NCBI RefSeq assembly: GCF_047663525.1
Contig: NC_092613.1
Location: forward strand, 326,001 to 390,000
Source: Anas platyrhynchos
Taxonomy: Eukaryota > Chordata > Aves > Anseriformes > Anatidae
Direction: 5' to 3'
Length of the DNA stretch: 64,000 nt
Made by a program: the position numbers and the translations under genes. The notes under the pieces are model-generated. The model worked only from the letters and a program-made list of their open reading frames with translations. It was not told the origin of the DNA and ran no database searches. Of the stretch, positions 48,015 to 63,008 are shown piece after piece (position 1 is the first letter of the stretch; every line of letters starts with the position of its first letter).

Positions 48015-51000
48015 ATGTCAACAATGACCGTAGTTAAGAAGCCCAAATCTTCAAAGTCTAAAAAGCCCTCTTCAAGGCGGTCTGGCAAATCCAAGAAACC
48101 AAGTACTAAAATACTGATGTCACGCACCGCAAACTGGGGCCAGATACCGCCTGCAGAAGATTCAAGCCAAGTCTCTGTGGCCCAAGGACGTGGAGGTGCT
48201 ATTTACTGTAGATCATCTGAAAAATCTAAGGCTTTTGCCCCAAGAGATCTAAGTAAGTGTGAGCTTTATCCTGACTCCATTTTCTTCAAAGCAAAAGTAG
48301 AAAATGCAGTTCTTACTTGTTGCACTGATAGAGAAGGGGACTAGTGTGAACAAAGACTTCAAAAGCAAATCCCCTGAGGCAGCTGAAGTGACTGATGTTA
48401 CAGAAATTAATTTTGATATATTTACAGTCAACAGAGAAATATGGGGAGCTTTTTGTAATGCACAGATTCATCCATGTCTTTTCCGTTTTGCAAAGAAAAG
48501 TGTTTGATTGTTGCTATTCACAGCTTCCATTTTTCACACGTTTTTTGAATGATAACATTGCTCAGGAAAAGATCTGGTATCTGTAGGGGTACCGTCATTC
48601 CTAGTTACTAGTTTTTACCTTTTTTCTGTATAATTTCAAGTCTAAGCTTGTGGTTTAAGTTATAATAAGGAAAAAAACAGTCGTTGAGTTAATCAGGTTA
48701 AAGATTATAGATGGAGAGGAACTTGGCATTAGGTACTACAAACAGAATGGCAGTTAGCCTTGCCTTAGAAAAATTAAAATGGTTGACGAAAGCTGTTTTT
48801 TTGTTTTTGTTTTTTTTTTCCCCAAAACATTGTGTTGACCAGCCAATTTGAATTTGGCGGTATTAAAGCTGTCTGCAATAATTTTCTTCTGGCTTGGATT
48901 GTAGCTAGCTCCTCTAGGTGCTCCTGCAGAATAGTATTTTTTTAAATACCTTCCTTAGAAACAAACAAACAAAATCTCTTTTTAAATTTAACTTTCTTGC
49001 AGTCGTTAATGATGGAATTGCTCCACCACAGAGCATTCTTTTTCCACCTGAGAAGATTTGTATGGATTGGCGAGAAACACAAAGTGTTGGAGTTGGCCTG
49101 TACAATCTTGGCAACACATGTTTTCTTAATGCTACTCTACAGTGTTTGACCTACACATCCCCACTTGCCAATTACATGCTTTCTCTCGAGCACGGCCAGT
49201 CATGTGAGTACTTTCTAAGAGTATTTCAAATCTGTTGGACAGCTCTGAAGGTGAAAGAACAGCAGTGATTCTGAGACAAGCTTATTTGCCTGATTTTACC
49301 TGTAGAAGCTGGCTTTGAGCACTGTATTAGCAGTGGGCTCCGAATAGCATACGGAGTGCAATTAATGCACTGTTTGTTTAATGAATGAATTTATTTATTT
49401 ATTTATTTATGTATTTATTAAAGGATCATTTATTGCTTCGTGGGAATAATGAAGTGCATTGGACAGTAATGCATTTAGTAGTAATTTTAGAGAGTAATAC
49501 ATTTTTCAGCCTGTGGAGTTCACATTCCTGTCAGCCTTTACAAATGTGACTTTGCAGTAGTCTTTTAGATTTCTCATCACAAAATGCATTTGAATACAGG
49601 CTTAGTGGATATTTTTATTCTGTAAAGTTGTGTGAAATGAAATGTTACAAGACTGTTGGGACATTGGCATCTTGGGAGAATAGAATGTAGCAAGGAGAGT
49701 GGATATCGTATCTATAGTTTAAATTTTACTTAGATGTTTGTTTGTAGTTATGGATATTTTGCTGGACTGGGATGCTTTCTTCTTTCACTCTTCAGGTCGT
49801 GAACAAGATTTTTGCATGATGTGCACAATGGAGACTCACATTAACCAGGCCCTGCGTTGCACTGTTGATGCCATCAAGCCTACGCATGTTATCAGTAATC
49901 TCAGTCGTAAGTGGCTTCAGATGTGTTTCTTTTCGATAGCTTGTAATCTTCAAATACTTATTTGATGTGTATAAGTGGTTTTAACACTAGAAAGAAGAGA
50001 GATTTTAGAAATACAAGAATGATTTCATTTTTAAATGAGGTGAATACTATCATCTTCTTCTTTAGGAATAGGACAACATTTCCGTTTTGGCAGTCAAGAA
50101 GACGCACACGAGTTCTTGCGCTATACTGTTGATGCTATGCAGGAAGCGTGCTTGAATGGAAGCACTGAGTAAGCATAAACAAGTTCACTTTCATACATTC
50201 TCTAGCACCTTCTAGTCCTTTATTTACTATCAAAAATGATCTCTAGCACCTTTTAGTGCCTTATTTACTATCAGCAACGAAAGTCTACATCATCCTTAGT
50301 TTTCATAAAACTCTTTGAAGAGTTAACTCTGCGCCTTAAATCTTCTGAGGTCTGATTATAATTTATTTCCAGATTGGACAGATCTTCTCAAGCTACCACC
50401 ATCATTCATCAAATATTTGGAGGATTTCTAAGATCGAGAGGTACTTTAAAAAATATTCCTGTCCTTAGAACTGATCTGTGTCTTTTGTCGGTAGTAAAGC
50501 AGTCTGTAGTTTGTCTAAAGTAGTATCTGGCAACAACTTGAATTTGGACAGTTAGTCTCCTTCACATAAGGTTAAGCATTTATATTTTGCTTCCAGTGAA
50601 GTGCTTGAATTGCAAAGCAGTTTCGGATACGTATGAGGCATTTCTTGATATCACTTTGGATATAAAGGTAAGATGTTTTCTAAATATAATTCATGATGTT
50701 TAAGTACATGCCTAACTTTCTAAATTAAACTTGTTTACCTTAAAAAACCAAACCACATATAATGTTAAAACGTAAGAGCTTGGTGGTGCTAAGGAAGTGG
50801 ATTGGACTTTGTCCTTCTGTGGAACCCATGTAAATAGTCTCCACATTTGCATTGGGTTTAAGGGGAAAGAATTCTCTTTCTGCAAAAATTATAATGCTGT
50901 CATACTTCTCTGTTGTTCTACCCCAATGTACATCTAATTGTTAGACTGATGAATTTGTCCCCAGTATTGATGACAAAGCACACTATAGGTGCTGTCTAGG

Positions 51001-54000
51001 CTACTGGAAAAGTATTTGTTCCGAAGTCAAATGACTTCCAGGTGAGGTCAATGCTGAGCATGCTCTTTCTGCCTCCTTCTTCACAGTGCTCATAGTAGAT
51101 CGCTGGAGTATGTTAGTAAGATTCTCTTACAAACTACTAGTACGTCTCTGGAATTTTGAATTTACGGTGACTTTACGCTCTTCTTTCTCGCTCCTCTAGG
51201 CGGTTTCATCTGTTACCAGAGCTCTGGAACTCTTTGTGAAACCTGAAGAGCTGGGTGGAGAGAATTGCTATAAATGTAGCGAGTAAGATTTTGACGAATT
51301 AGGTCTTAATCCTAGATGTCAGTTTTATATGTTGCATGACTCTGTTGGACTACGTCTAAACTTTGGATCTACTTACGAGTTTTGTGGAAGTTTATAAAAC
51401 ACTTGGATTTTTGTTTCTTTGGAGGGGGGAAGTCTTGTTCAGAGGCATTCCCTATGGGTTTGCAATTCTCTGGCTCGTATTTTGCCATCAGAATTCAAAA
51501 AGAGATACTTTTGTTCTTTCTATTTATTAGCTCTCGACAGTACTTTTCTTGATGTAAACTGCCCAGTTTCCGTTGTTCTCTGGGCTAGTGGCTAATTTTC
51601 ACTGCTTACACTGTAGGTCCTACCTTGGAGCGGGCAATGTATCAAACTGAACTATTGTGTTTCAAAGGATGGCAGACAGTTTCAGTGTCTTTCCAGACAA
51701 GCTCAGTACATGAAGACTTCCTACTGTTAAATGTCTCCCTCCTGTAGAATGACCATGTGCTTCTGTTGTATTATTGATGTTGATAGACGACCTATGTTGG
51801 AGATTATTTGCAATTTCTAGTCCTGGGGACCAAGGCTCTCTCGTTCCACTTTCATTATTTGTATTTCCCTTGAAAGCTGAAAGAATGTATCCAGGATTGG
51901 AGTTCAAATAGCCACTTTTGTAGACCAAGAAATGGTACCTTGCCATCCAACCTGGTAATACCCTTTCGTGAGAGATTCCTGTTCCTGCTATGCCCGGGGT
52001 TTTGGGAGAATTTACCTTCTTCACTGTATTAACAAACCTGACACGCAGTGCATGGGTTTATGAAAAGAAAAAAGACCAACCTATTATGCAAGTAAATGTC
52101 ATTCAAATAGCATAGGCATGCGTGAGACATTAAAACGAGTTTGTTTTGGGGGCGAAAAAAGAAGATGCCTTCAAACACTTATCTCTGCTTGTTTTTAAGG
52201 TGTAATAAGATGGTTCCTGCATCCAAGAGATTTACCATACACCGTTCTTCCAAGGTTCTCACAATATCACTGAAAAGATTTGCAGATTTCACAGGTGGAA
52301 AGATCAACAAGGTATATTTACCACTGTAATGCAACTATATCATTGTGTAATGGGACATCCCCCAAAGCTGAAAGTTGTTTATATTTTCAGACAGTAATTG
52401 TAGACTAACGACTATGGCTTATTCTTTCTCTTAATATCAATAAAGTTCCCGCTTGACAAGAAGCATATGCTTTCCTCTGAGAAGGCTGATTCATCAGGAA
52501 ACAGTTCTCTGCAACTTCTAGTCTTAAACATTGTTTATGGGAAGACTTATTTGTAGTGAATCAAGAAATATCTTCTAGAAATATATTCTAGAAATAAATT
52601 CTAGTCTGTGTTTTTTGGAAGTGTTTTTCTCTGGCTAGTCCACGAAGTACTCTGGGATAATTTTCTATCTTCTTGGTCTCTCTTTAGGTGGTGAAATATC
52701 CGGAGTATTTGGACCTGAGAGCCTACATGTCACAGTCAATGGGAGAACCACTGCTCTATGCCTTATACGCGGTGCTGGTACATCACGGTGTCAGCTGTCA
52801 CTCAGGACACTATATATGCTATGTAAAGGTAGAAGTCAACAGCATTTCTAACAGGGTAAAGGTTGTGCTGGCAAACCAGTGAAAGCGTGACTAGCAGCTA
52901 CTGTTTCTAGGGAAAAAGATTTCATTATATTTTTATTTGACACGTGTGTATTTTGTTCCTATCCGTGATTTCATTTGGAACACGTGCAATTCACCTAAAG
53001 AAATGGTTGTCTTTATTTGCAGGCTGGTAATGGACTTTGGTATCAGATGAATGATGCTAAAGTAGTCCGTACTGACATTAAGAGAGTTCTTGGTCAGCAA
53101 GCTTACATACTTTTTTATATCAGGTAATAACAAATCTTAACATGTGTTCAGAAGAGATTTACTTTCCTGTTATTGATATTTTTCTGTTTTGCAAGTGTTT
53201 TTCTTGCTATCCCAGGGAAAGATTATTATTTGTCTAATTCAGTTCTGTCTAACCTGAAATTCTCTGTGTCATTTATTATCTTTTGTTGCTTGGCCTGAAA
53301 CTGCAGCACTTGTGTAAATTGCTATCTATGTGTTACCTGTAGCTGGCTAATTTAGAGAAGGAGAAAAATGAAGGTCATCTGTCGTGTAAGAATGAATTAT
53401 TGTTCTGAAAGTGATAGTCTTAGTAGGAAGACTGTTCTCTCCTTTTCAGTTTGTAGTCTTGGCGAAGCCTTCTGTAGAGAAGGCTTCCATATCGTATGAA
53501 CTGTTCCTCTAAAATTATAGGATGGGATTTAATCCAAGAGTAGGCTGAAAGAAAAACTAAACTCCGATCACTGCTCTTTTCTGAAGGCGCTATGATTTGA
53601 CACTTGGAGAACGTGCGTTTTACTTGCCAGCACCATCTTATCCCTGTTCATTCCCTCCTGGTCAGCAGGGGGCTAATAGTAAGCAGGCTGGATTTATGGG
53701 ACCACGACTTCTTCCTCATATGATTAAGGTAATTCAGGGAAGTGGGAGGGCAGGTAACGGCACCAAACTGCTAGTGGGTTTGGGGTTTGGTGTGGGGTTT
53801 TTTGTTTGGTTTTCAGCATCTTAGTTTTGTTTTCCTTCCCATGCTGCAGCTTTCTTCACAGCCTTCATGCTACAGCCAGAGTCATTCAAACAGTGGTTAC
53901 TGCTAAATTGTGCAGCCATGCGACTCCATTACTTTATACCTCCAAGACAGCTTTCTAAAGCACAGAGAGCTACGCTCTTTGACAATTTAAGCAGAGTGTA

Positions 54001-55119
54001 CTAATCCTCGAATCATTTAAAAGAGGACTTGTTTTTCCTATCGTCGTCACTTTAGCTAAGACAGGGAAAACTAATTGTCTTATTCCTGAGCACCAGAACA
54101 ATTACTTCAGGCTTTTCAGGGTATGTTTAAAGGGGAAAATAAATATATTTGGGAATAGCAGCAGGTAATGTTAAGTTGTTTGGCTGGTTTTCAAAGATGA
54201 TGTTAATTTGATTCCAATCGGCTGTAAACCAAAAGCAGGAATTGAATACGCTTATTGGACTTGCATTTATCTTTAAAGGGCAGTGTGTTTTTCTTTGTAG
54301 GTGTTAAGACCATTTGTAGAAATACTCAGTAGGAGAGTTTTGTGTTTCAAAATGTTAAATGCAGTGTTTGCGTTAATCCATCTTGCCATTTCTTCTTTTT
54401 AAATACAGAATTCAAGCCGTTTAAATGGAAATGGATCCATAAAAGAGGACGCAAAGACCACTGGTGTCACCCTAAAAAGGCCATCTTCAGCACCACCGAT
54501 GGCCTGTGTTCAAAACCAGACAATTACCAGGCCTTCAATTACTGATCCGTCAAGAAAACAGAAGATCACCACCAGTATTCACAATAAATTGCCTGCTCGT
54601 CGGACTGTGTCACAGCCTGACTGTCTTAGCAGTGCTGCGGAGGACGAAGATCTCTACCAGGCTGTTCCTTCATCCACAATTACAAATTCGGTAATGCAAA
54701 TGAAGCAAATGCAAACAAGCAAAAAAGTTTCTGATGAGATTTTTGTGGAGCCAACAGTGAATGAAAATCCTAAACTCAGCTCTGATAACACAGTCCCTTA
54801 CGGTGCAGAATCTTCAGGAAAATCTGAGGAGGAGTCAAAGGGCTTATTTAAAAGGAATTGCAATGCAATGTCCTCTAATGGAATTTTGGTTGGAAAGGTA
54901 GTCCGTACATTGCAGCATTCCGGTTCTTCCTGTCAGAATGCTGACGAAGGAAGATCCCAGCATGAGCTGCCAAAAACCGATTCACTAAATGGTGCTATTA
55001 GGTTAGTTAATGAATCGAAAGAAAACGGACTGAAACTTGATGATTCCACTTGCCGAGTTGAACCTGTTAAACCTTCTGAGATGTTCTTTTCTAAAACAAA
55101 TGGATTGCTTGAAACATAG
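48015..55119 (+). CDS. USP42-like: USP42-like ubiquitin-specific protease, intact catalytic region
   Basis: USP42 is a nuclear deubiquitinase that removes ubiquitin from substrates such as histone H2B and p53. Twelve exons join in perfect phase with GT-AG borders: 48015-48252, 49003-49203, 49796-49906, 50066-50168, 50373-50440, 50597-50667, 51200-51282, 52200-52311, 52688-52828, 53023-53123, 53587-53728, 54409-55119; 2082 nt, 693 residues and a TAG. The start is ATG 48015 or 48024 (MTVV matches mammalian MTIV). Motifs: Cys box [28 protein letters not shown], zinc-ribbon pairs CLNC and [16 protein letters not shown], His box [12 protein letters not shown] and WYQMND. The protein is clearly diverged from mammalian USP42, especially at the Lys/Ser-rich N-terminus, and stops before the long basic C-terminal half because the donor expected after NGLL is gone. 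It is probably a functional paralog, but its expression is unknown. Confidence 0.88.
49003..49203 (+). CDS. USP42-like: USP42-like exon 2, catalytic cysteine box
   Basis: Encodes [19 protein letters not shown] and then [20 protein letters not shown], with the nucleophilic Cys, before [11 protein letters not shown]. Donor GTGAGT. This is the N-terminal thumb of the USP fold. Confidence 0.92.
52688..52828 (+). CDS. USP42-like: USP42-like exon 9, catalytic histidine box
   Basis: Encodes [19 protein letters not shown], then [20 protein letters not shown]. The general-base His in SGHY is present. Acceptor tctttag, donor GTAGAA. Confidence 0.92.
53023..53123 (+). CDS. USP42-like: USP42-like exon 10, third catalytic residue
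   Basis: Encodes [20 protein letters not shown] and [10 protein letters not shown]. The Asn/Asp of WYQMND completes the triad, and the QQAYILFY strand closes the USP fold. Confidence 0.92.
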
Positions 55120-55489
55120 ATTTGCTCCATCGAGAATTTCTCACCTATGATGTATTCGGGAGTGTTTATTGTGTTCCTAATTCAGGTGAAATACTGAGAA
55201 AACACAGCACAAATGTGATTGTAAGACTTTGTGGTATTATCCCATTAGAATTTGCAGACCTGAGCTTACATTAGAACTTGTCAACTTAAGCTCAGCTGAG
55301 ATAAAAATTCCTAAGTTTCATAAAGTAGATTTTGGGAGGTGAGTTGGGGTTATCTTTGAAGTGTAGATATTGCATACAACTCAAAACGGTCTTGCTTACC
55401 ATTTAATGGAGAAATTCTGACAAGACTAGTCCTCAGTACTACTACAAATAGTATTTTTTTGTCTGCTGACTTGTGCGTTTTGATTGCAG

Positions 55490-57321
55490 ATGCCTGGAGC
55501 TATGCCTTCAGTCAATCGAGAAATCATCACGGAGTCCCTCACAGCCAGCCAGCTGAACAGCTTGTCAGAGGAAACGAGGTAAAATGAGCACAGTCTGATT
55601 AAGACAAGACCTTATGGAAGTTCGTTACGGTTTTATCTGTCTACTAATAGTATTTAATGGAAGGATTTAAATTAGTACAATTCCATGCTGTATGTCCAGC
55701 GTTACGAACAGAACTAATGATCAGCACTGAGCATATCACTCTGATGCAGGTTGGTGCCTCAAGGAGAACTTGTGTTCCTTCATAGAATGTTTTTCCATTT
55801 TTCTCCACTGTCTGGAGAAACACTGGCTGTTCCCCGCTCGCCCCTATGCCTTTTTTCTCAGAGCAGCAGGTGGAAGGAGACGGATGCATTTGCTTTTTTA
55901 GTGCAATGGCTTCAGAAGCAAGAGGGGAGAAAGCACTTTCTCAGGGAGCTGGAGAAGGTGTCCTAATCACAGGAGAGGTTTCTAAATGGCATATCTCTGC
56001 GAGTGTTCCTGTAGTCTGGAGGTTTTTGTTTGTTTGTTTGCCTTTGGAAGGTTTTACTGTTAATCTTCACGTCCTTCAGCAGAAGTGAGAAATGTGATTT
56101 TATTTTGTGCAGTGTCGCGGACCCTCCGAAATCTACTGGGAAGGATGAATACCTCGCACAGTACCAATGTGATGACGGTGGAGACAAGGAGAAACCAAGA
56201 AGATCAAAAGAACGTGACCTCATTTCAAAAGAAAACGTTTTGTACGGCAAAGAGACTTCTGAGCCTGGTGAGAAATTGCGGCAAACTTCCTCTTTCGAGT
56301 GTGACACTGAATGTAGCTCTAAAAAGCTTTCCTCCTCAGCTATTGCAGAGAGATGCCAAGGTAGAAAGGACAAGACTAAAAACACTGAGAAAGAGCATTA
56401 CCAAAGCAAGAGGGAACATGCTCCTAGTGAAGAGAAGGAGAGTCAAAAAGCAGGTCCTTCCAGCAAGAGGAGGTGTTCTCAGAGCGTGGAAGTTGTTCAT
56501 CAAAAGCGTCACAAGCAGGAGCACTGGGAGGGAAGCAGGTGCAGATCTTTCCCTGGTGAAAGAAACAGCCCTGAGAATGGCAGAAGAGCAGTCAAATATT
56601 CAAAGTACAGATCTGGCAGCGGAGGAAGATCAGAACAAGGTAGCAATAGATATTACCGATCCAAAGGGGAAAGAAGTTGGAGCAGAGAAAGATACTATCG
56701 AGATGAAGCACGGAGGTGGGAAAGTTGTAGCTATTACAATGATTACTATTCACCTCATGCGACAGGAGACAGTAGAGAGAGAAAGTTCTCTCACGGCGAT
56801 GCAGCCTTTGACAAATGGACTGCAACTTACTACGGCAGGTCACATAAGCATTATCATTACAAAAGTGGATGGCCTCACGGTTCCCTCTTGAGAGATGAAG
56901 ATGGACGTCGCTTTAGCACACCCCGAGCAGACTTGCATCGTTGCTCGGTATCTCAGCAACATTCTGGAAGACATTCTCGTGAAAGACATGCGCTTCCACC
57001 TGTGTCAGCTCATTTGGAGAACTGTCGCCAGAAAAATGAAACAGAAGGAAACAGAAAAAGAAAATCTACCCGTGCAGAAGGTAGTGAAAGTGAAATAGAA
57101 AGGAAAGACAGAAAGATAGAAAAGGAGCTTTTAGGTGGTGAAAAAAATGCAAAAATATCACAAGTTCTAGAAGAAAAAGAAGTCTAAGGATAAACATGGA
57201 GAGAAGGATTCCAAGTAAGCAAGGATTCCAGCATACTCCGCATTTTTTATCCTAATTCTTTTCTGGGTGCTTCTCATGTATTCCTTCTTTTTTTTTTTTT
57301 CTCCTTTTTTTTTTCTTCTCT

Positions 57322-57367
<46 letters not shown>

Positions 57368-58086
57368 CTGGTAGTTTCTAAGTTACTTAGATAGCATCAG
57401 CTGGCTGGGGATCATGTTGTTAGGTTGATCAGTGAAGATAGGAAAGCTATTGCTGAATTGTTTCAGAGCACTAGCTTTGGACCACATAGTTGGAAACACA
57501 TCCGTACACCATTCTGGATTAGGTTAAAAGTTTTTTTCTGCTTGCATGTATTCCAGAGCTAGCCATTGTTAATGATCTGTGTACAAACCAGGACCTATGG
57601 TCCTCCAATCTGAGGGCTTAAGTTTGCTACATCTAAAGTAAGTTGCGTGTGCACAAAGCACCACAAAATAGCTGACATGCTGCAAATCATCACCTGTGGT
57701 AAAATAAATAAAGTTTCATATAGGCAACAAGTGCCACATCTTTTTTTCTCTTTTAAACTTGCATGTTTCTTTCAGACTTCACGATTTGTGTTTCTGTGTG
57801 CTCCACTTTGACAATGCCAATCCCAAGCGTAAAACAAGAAGAAAAAGGAGAAGAAAAAGAAGAAAAAAGAGAAACAGCAGGAAAGTGAAAGGCTCCTTGG
57901 AACACTTAGATCCTCGTTTCCAGAAGATAACGCGGGAGAAGAAGGAAGAATCCCATCCTCCAGATGGCTCTTCATGTGAGCAATGCAGAAGTGAGAGCAG
58001 TAAACAACCTTACAAGGAAGGGAAGCCTTCCAGTGCAGGCGAAAGCAAGAAATACACCTCCGTCTCATCCAACGAGTGTATTAAAG
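55490..58086 (+). pseudogene. USP42-like: Former C-terminal exons of the USP42-like gene, decaying
   Basis: Exon 55490-55578 (MPGAMPSVNREI, aligning with MPAPLLSLPEDKI of mammalian USP42) splices in phase to 56113-57214, a 1.1-kb exon rich in Arg/Ser/Tyr/His (YRSKGERSWSRERYYRDEAR). The next exon, 57776-58086, encodes a Lys/Arg run (KRKTRRKRRRKRRKKR) and ends at a GTAAGC donor. In mammals this half is the nuclear, basic, disordered tail. Here the upstream connecting donor is lost. Near 57150-57165 a frame change plus a TAG separates the main frame, which ends at TAA 57185-57187, from the family-like KKKKSKDKHGEKDSK end. The last mammalian-type exon is not found. Confidence 0.75.
57287..57369. 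repeat. T-rich homopolymer tract
   Basis: About 80 bases of T runs with C interruptions, including an uninterrupted stretch of more than 30 T. It lies in an intron of the USP42-like C-terminal region and could be an assembly-error hotspot. Confidence 0.9.
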
Positions 58087-58459
58087 GTAAGCGGCCGCAG
58101 TGTGTTTGAGGAATTCCTTTTCTATTAATGTAGAGATTATTTCCAACAGTCTTGAAGTGCTTGGTGACTTAACAGTCTGCTGGATATTAAAAAAAAAAAG
58201 CTGATGGACTTTTTCTTTCCGTTTTTAAATGACCACTAGGAAAGAATGCCTGAAATAAAGAGGTGAAAGGCAAATAGTTTTCATTTGGTGTGATGATTAA
58301 GTGGCAAACAAGAGGAAGAGTTGCAAGATCCCTTCTTAAATTCAGTCCAGCCAAGTAGGAAAAGTAAACGTGGACAGCTGTATCTTGGCAAAGAAGATAG
58401 TAGGGAGCAAGGAGGTTTAGCAGTCAAGATGGAAGGTGATGCCATGAGGCTTACAGGCT

Positions 58460-59539
58460 AGTAATGTTCTAGTGAAACCCAGCCTTCCTAAAGAAGCCTG
58501 CCTGAATAATTCCTGTGAATAACAGACTCTGTTCAGCTATTTCCTAACATAGAAACGGTGCTGACTGCTTCTTCAGAGTAACATAAGTTAGTGATGCTAC
58601 TGAAATAGTTGTGGTTCAGACGTAGATCTGATTTCTCCTAAGCACGCTGAATTCACAGCTGTTGATCCTCCAGCGGAGGCTTTGCAATTGAACACCTGGA
58701 GAATAGGTAAATTTCCCGCTGTTGTTCTCCTCTCCTCTTGTTTTGTTTTGTTTTGTTTTCCTAGTAGAATAGGCTTAAGACTCTGAAGAAACAGGCTGCT
58801 TTTTTTCATTTCCAACACTGGCTGTTCCTCCTGAGCCCCGCCTTCTATTTTTGCAGTCACAGGATACGTGAATGTAAATTCTTGGGAGAGAGGTAGAAAA
58901 CTCTGTTTCAACTGGTGTTTTTTTCGGCTATGTGGGGAGACCAAATAGGGTGGTTTTGAATCTTCTGGCTCTTATTCAGAGCAGCAGCATGTGGAGGGAG
59001 ACAGATGCGTGTGCTTTTTTAGTGCAATGGCTTCAGAAGCAAGAGGGGAAAAACACTTTCTCTGGGAGCTGGAGAAGGTGTCCTTATCGCAGGAGAGGTT
59101 TCTAAATGGCATATCTTTGCGAGTGTTCCTGTAGTCTGGAGGTTTTTGTTTGTTTGTTTGCCTTTGGAAGGTTTTACTGTTAATCTTCACGTCCTTCAGC
59201 AGAAGTGAGAAATGTGATTTTATTTTGTGCAGTGTCACGGACCCTCCGAAATCTACTGGGAAGGATGAATACCTCGCAAAGTACCAATGTGATGACGGTG
59301 GAGACAAGGAGAAACCAAGAAGATCAAAAGAACGTGACCTCATTTCAAAAGAAAATGTTTTGTACGGCAAAGAGTCTTCTGAGCCTGGTGAGAAATTGCG
59401 GCAAACTTCCTCTCTCAAGTGTGACACTGAATGTAGCTCTAAAAAGCTTTCCTCCTCAGCTATTGCAGAGAGATGCCAAGGTAGAAAGGACAAGACTAAA
59501 AACACTGAGAAAGAGCATTACCAAAGCAAGAGGGAACAT
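58460..59539 (+). pseudogene. USP42-like: Third copy of the USP42-like C-terminal exon
   Basis: The exon begins at 59233 after ttttgtgcag and encodes the VTDPPKSTGKDEYLAKYQ stretch through KEHYQSKREH. Homology to the main exon ends at 59539, where the sequence passes into the intron type that precedes the ATAD2-like exons. No donor is evident, and the frame runs to a stop at 59617. Confidence 0.85.
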
Positions 59540-59795
59540 CACGGAACATTTTCCGTGATTTTCTTCCTGAGCAGAAGTGTGCAGTACTCCTTTTCCATTA
59601 ATGTAGAGATTATTTGAAACAGTCTTGAAGTGCTTGATGACTTACCAGTCTGCAGATGCATTATCAAACCAAAAAAAAAAACCCGACTTTGTAGACTATT
59701 TTTTTCCCACTTTTGAATGACTACTAGGAAGAAGGTTGTTCCGGCATCAAGAAAGTCATGTGGAATGTAACAAAATTTACTGAACCAGTAAATAA

Positions 59796-62736
<2,941 letters not shown>

Positions 62737-63008
62737 GTAAAGAAAGATAGATCCCTGTTATGTTTAGATTCTCAGGACTGCTGAGTCTTTGTAAACAGTT
62801 CCAGCTGTTAAAAGTGCGAGGGGTGGTAGACGAAGGGGTAACATCAAGTTTGTGTGTTGAAGGGGTGCTTGGTATTCACAAGGAGAAAGGGTGAAGGGAC
62901 TAAAGTGGTAATGAAGTTGCTCTGAATGACCAAATTGAAAAGCCCAGGCTTCTCTTCCTAAGCCAAAGTGATCCGTAGACTACCAGAACACGTTGACTTA
63001 ATCCATGG

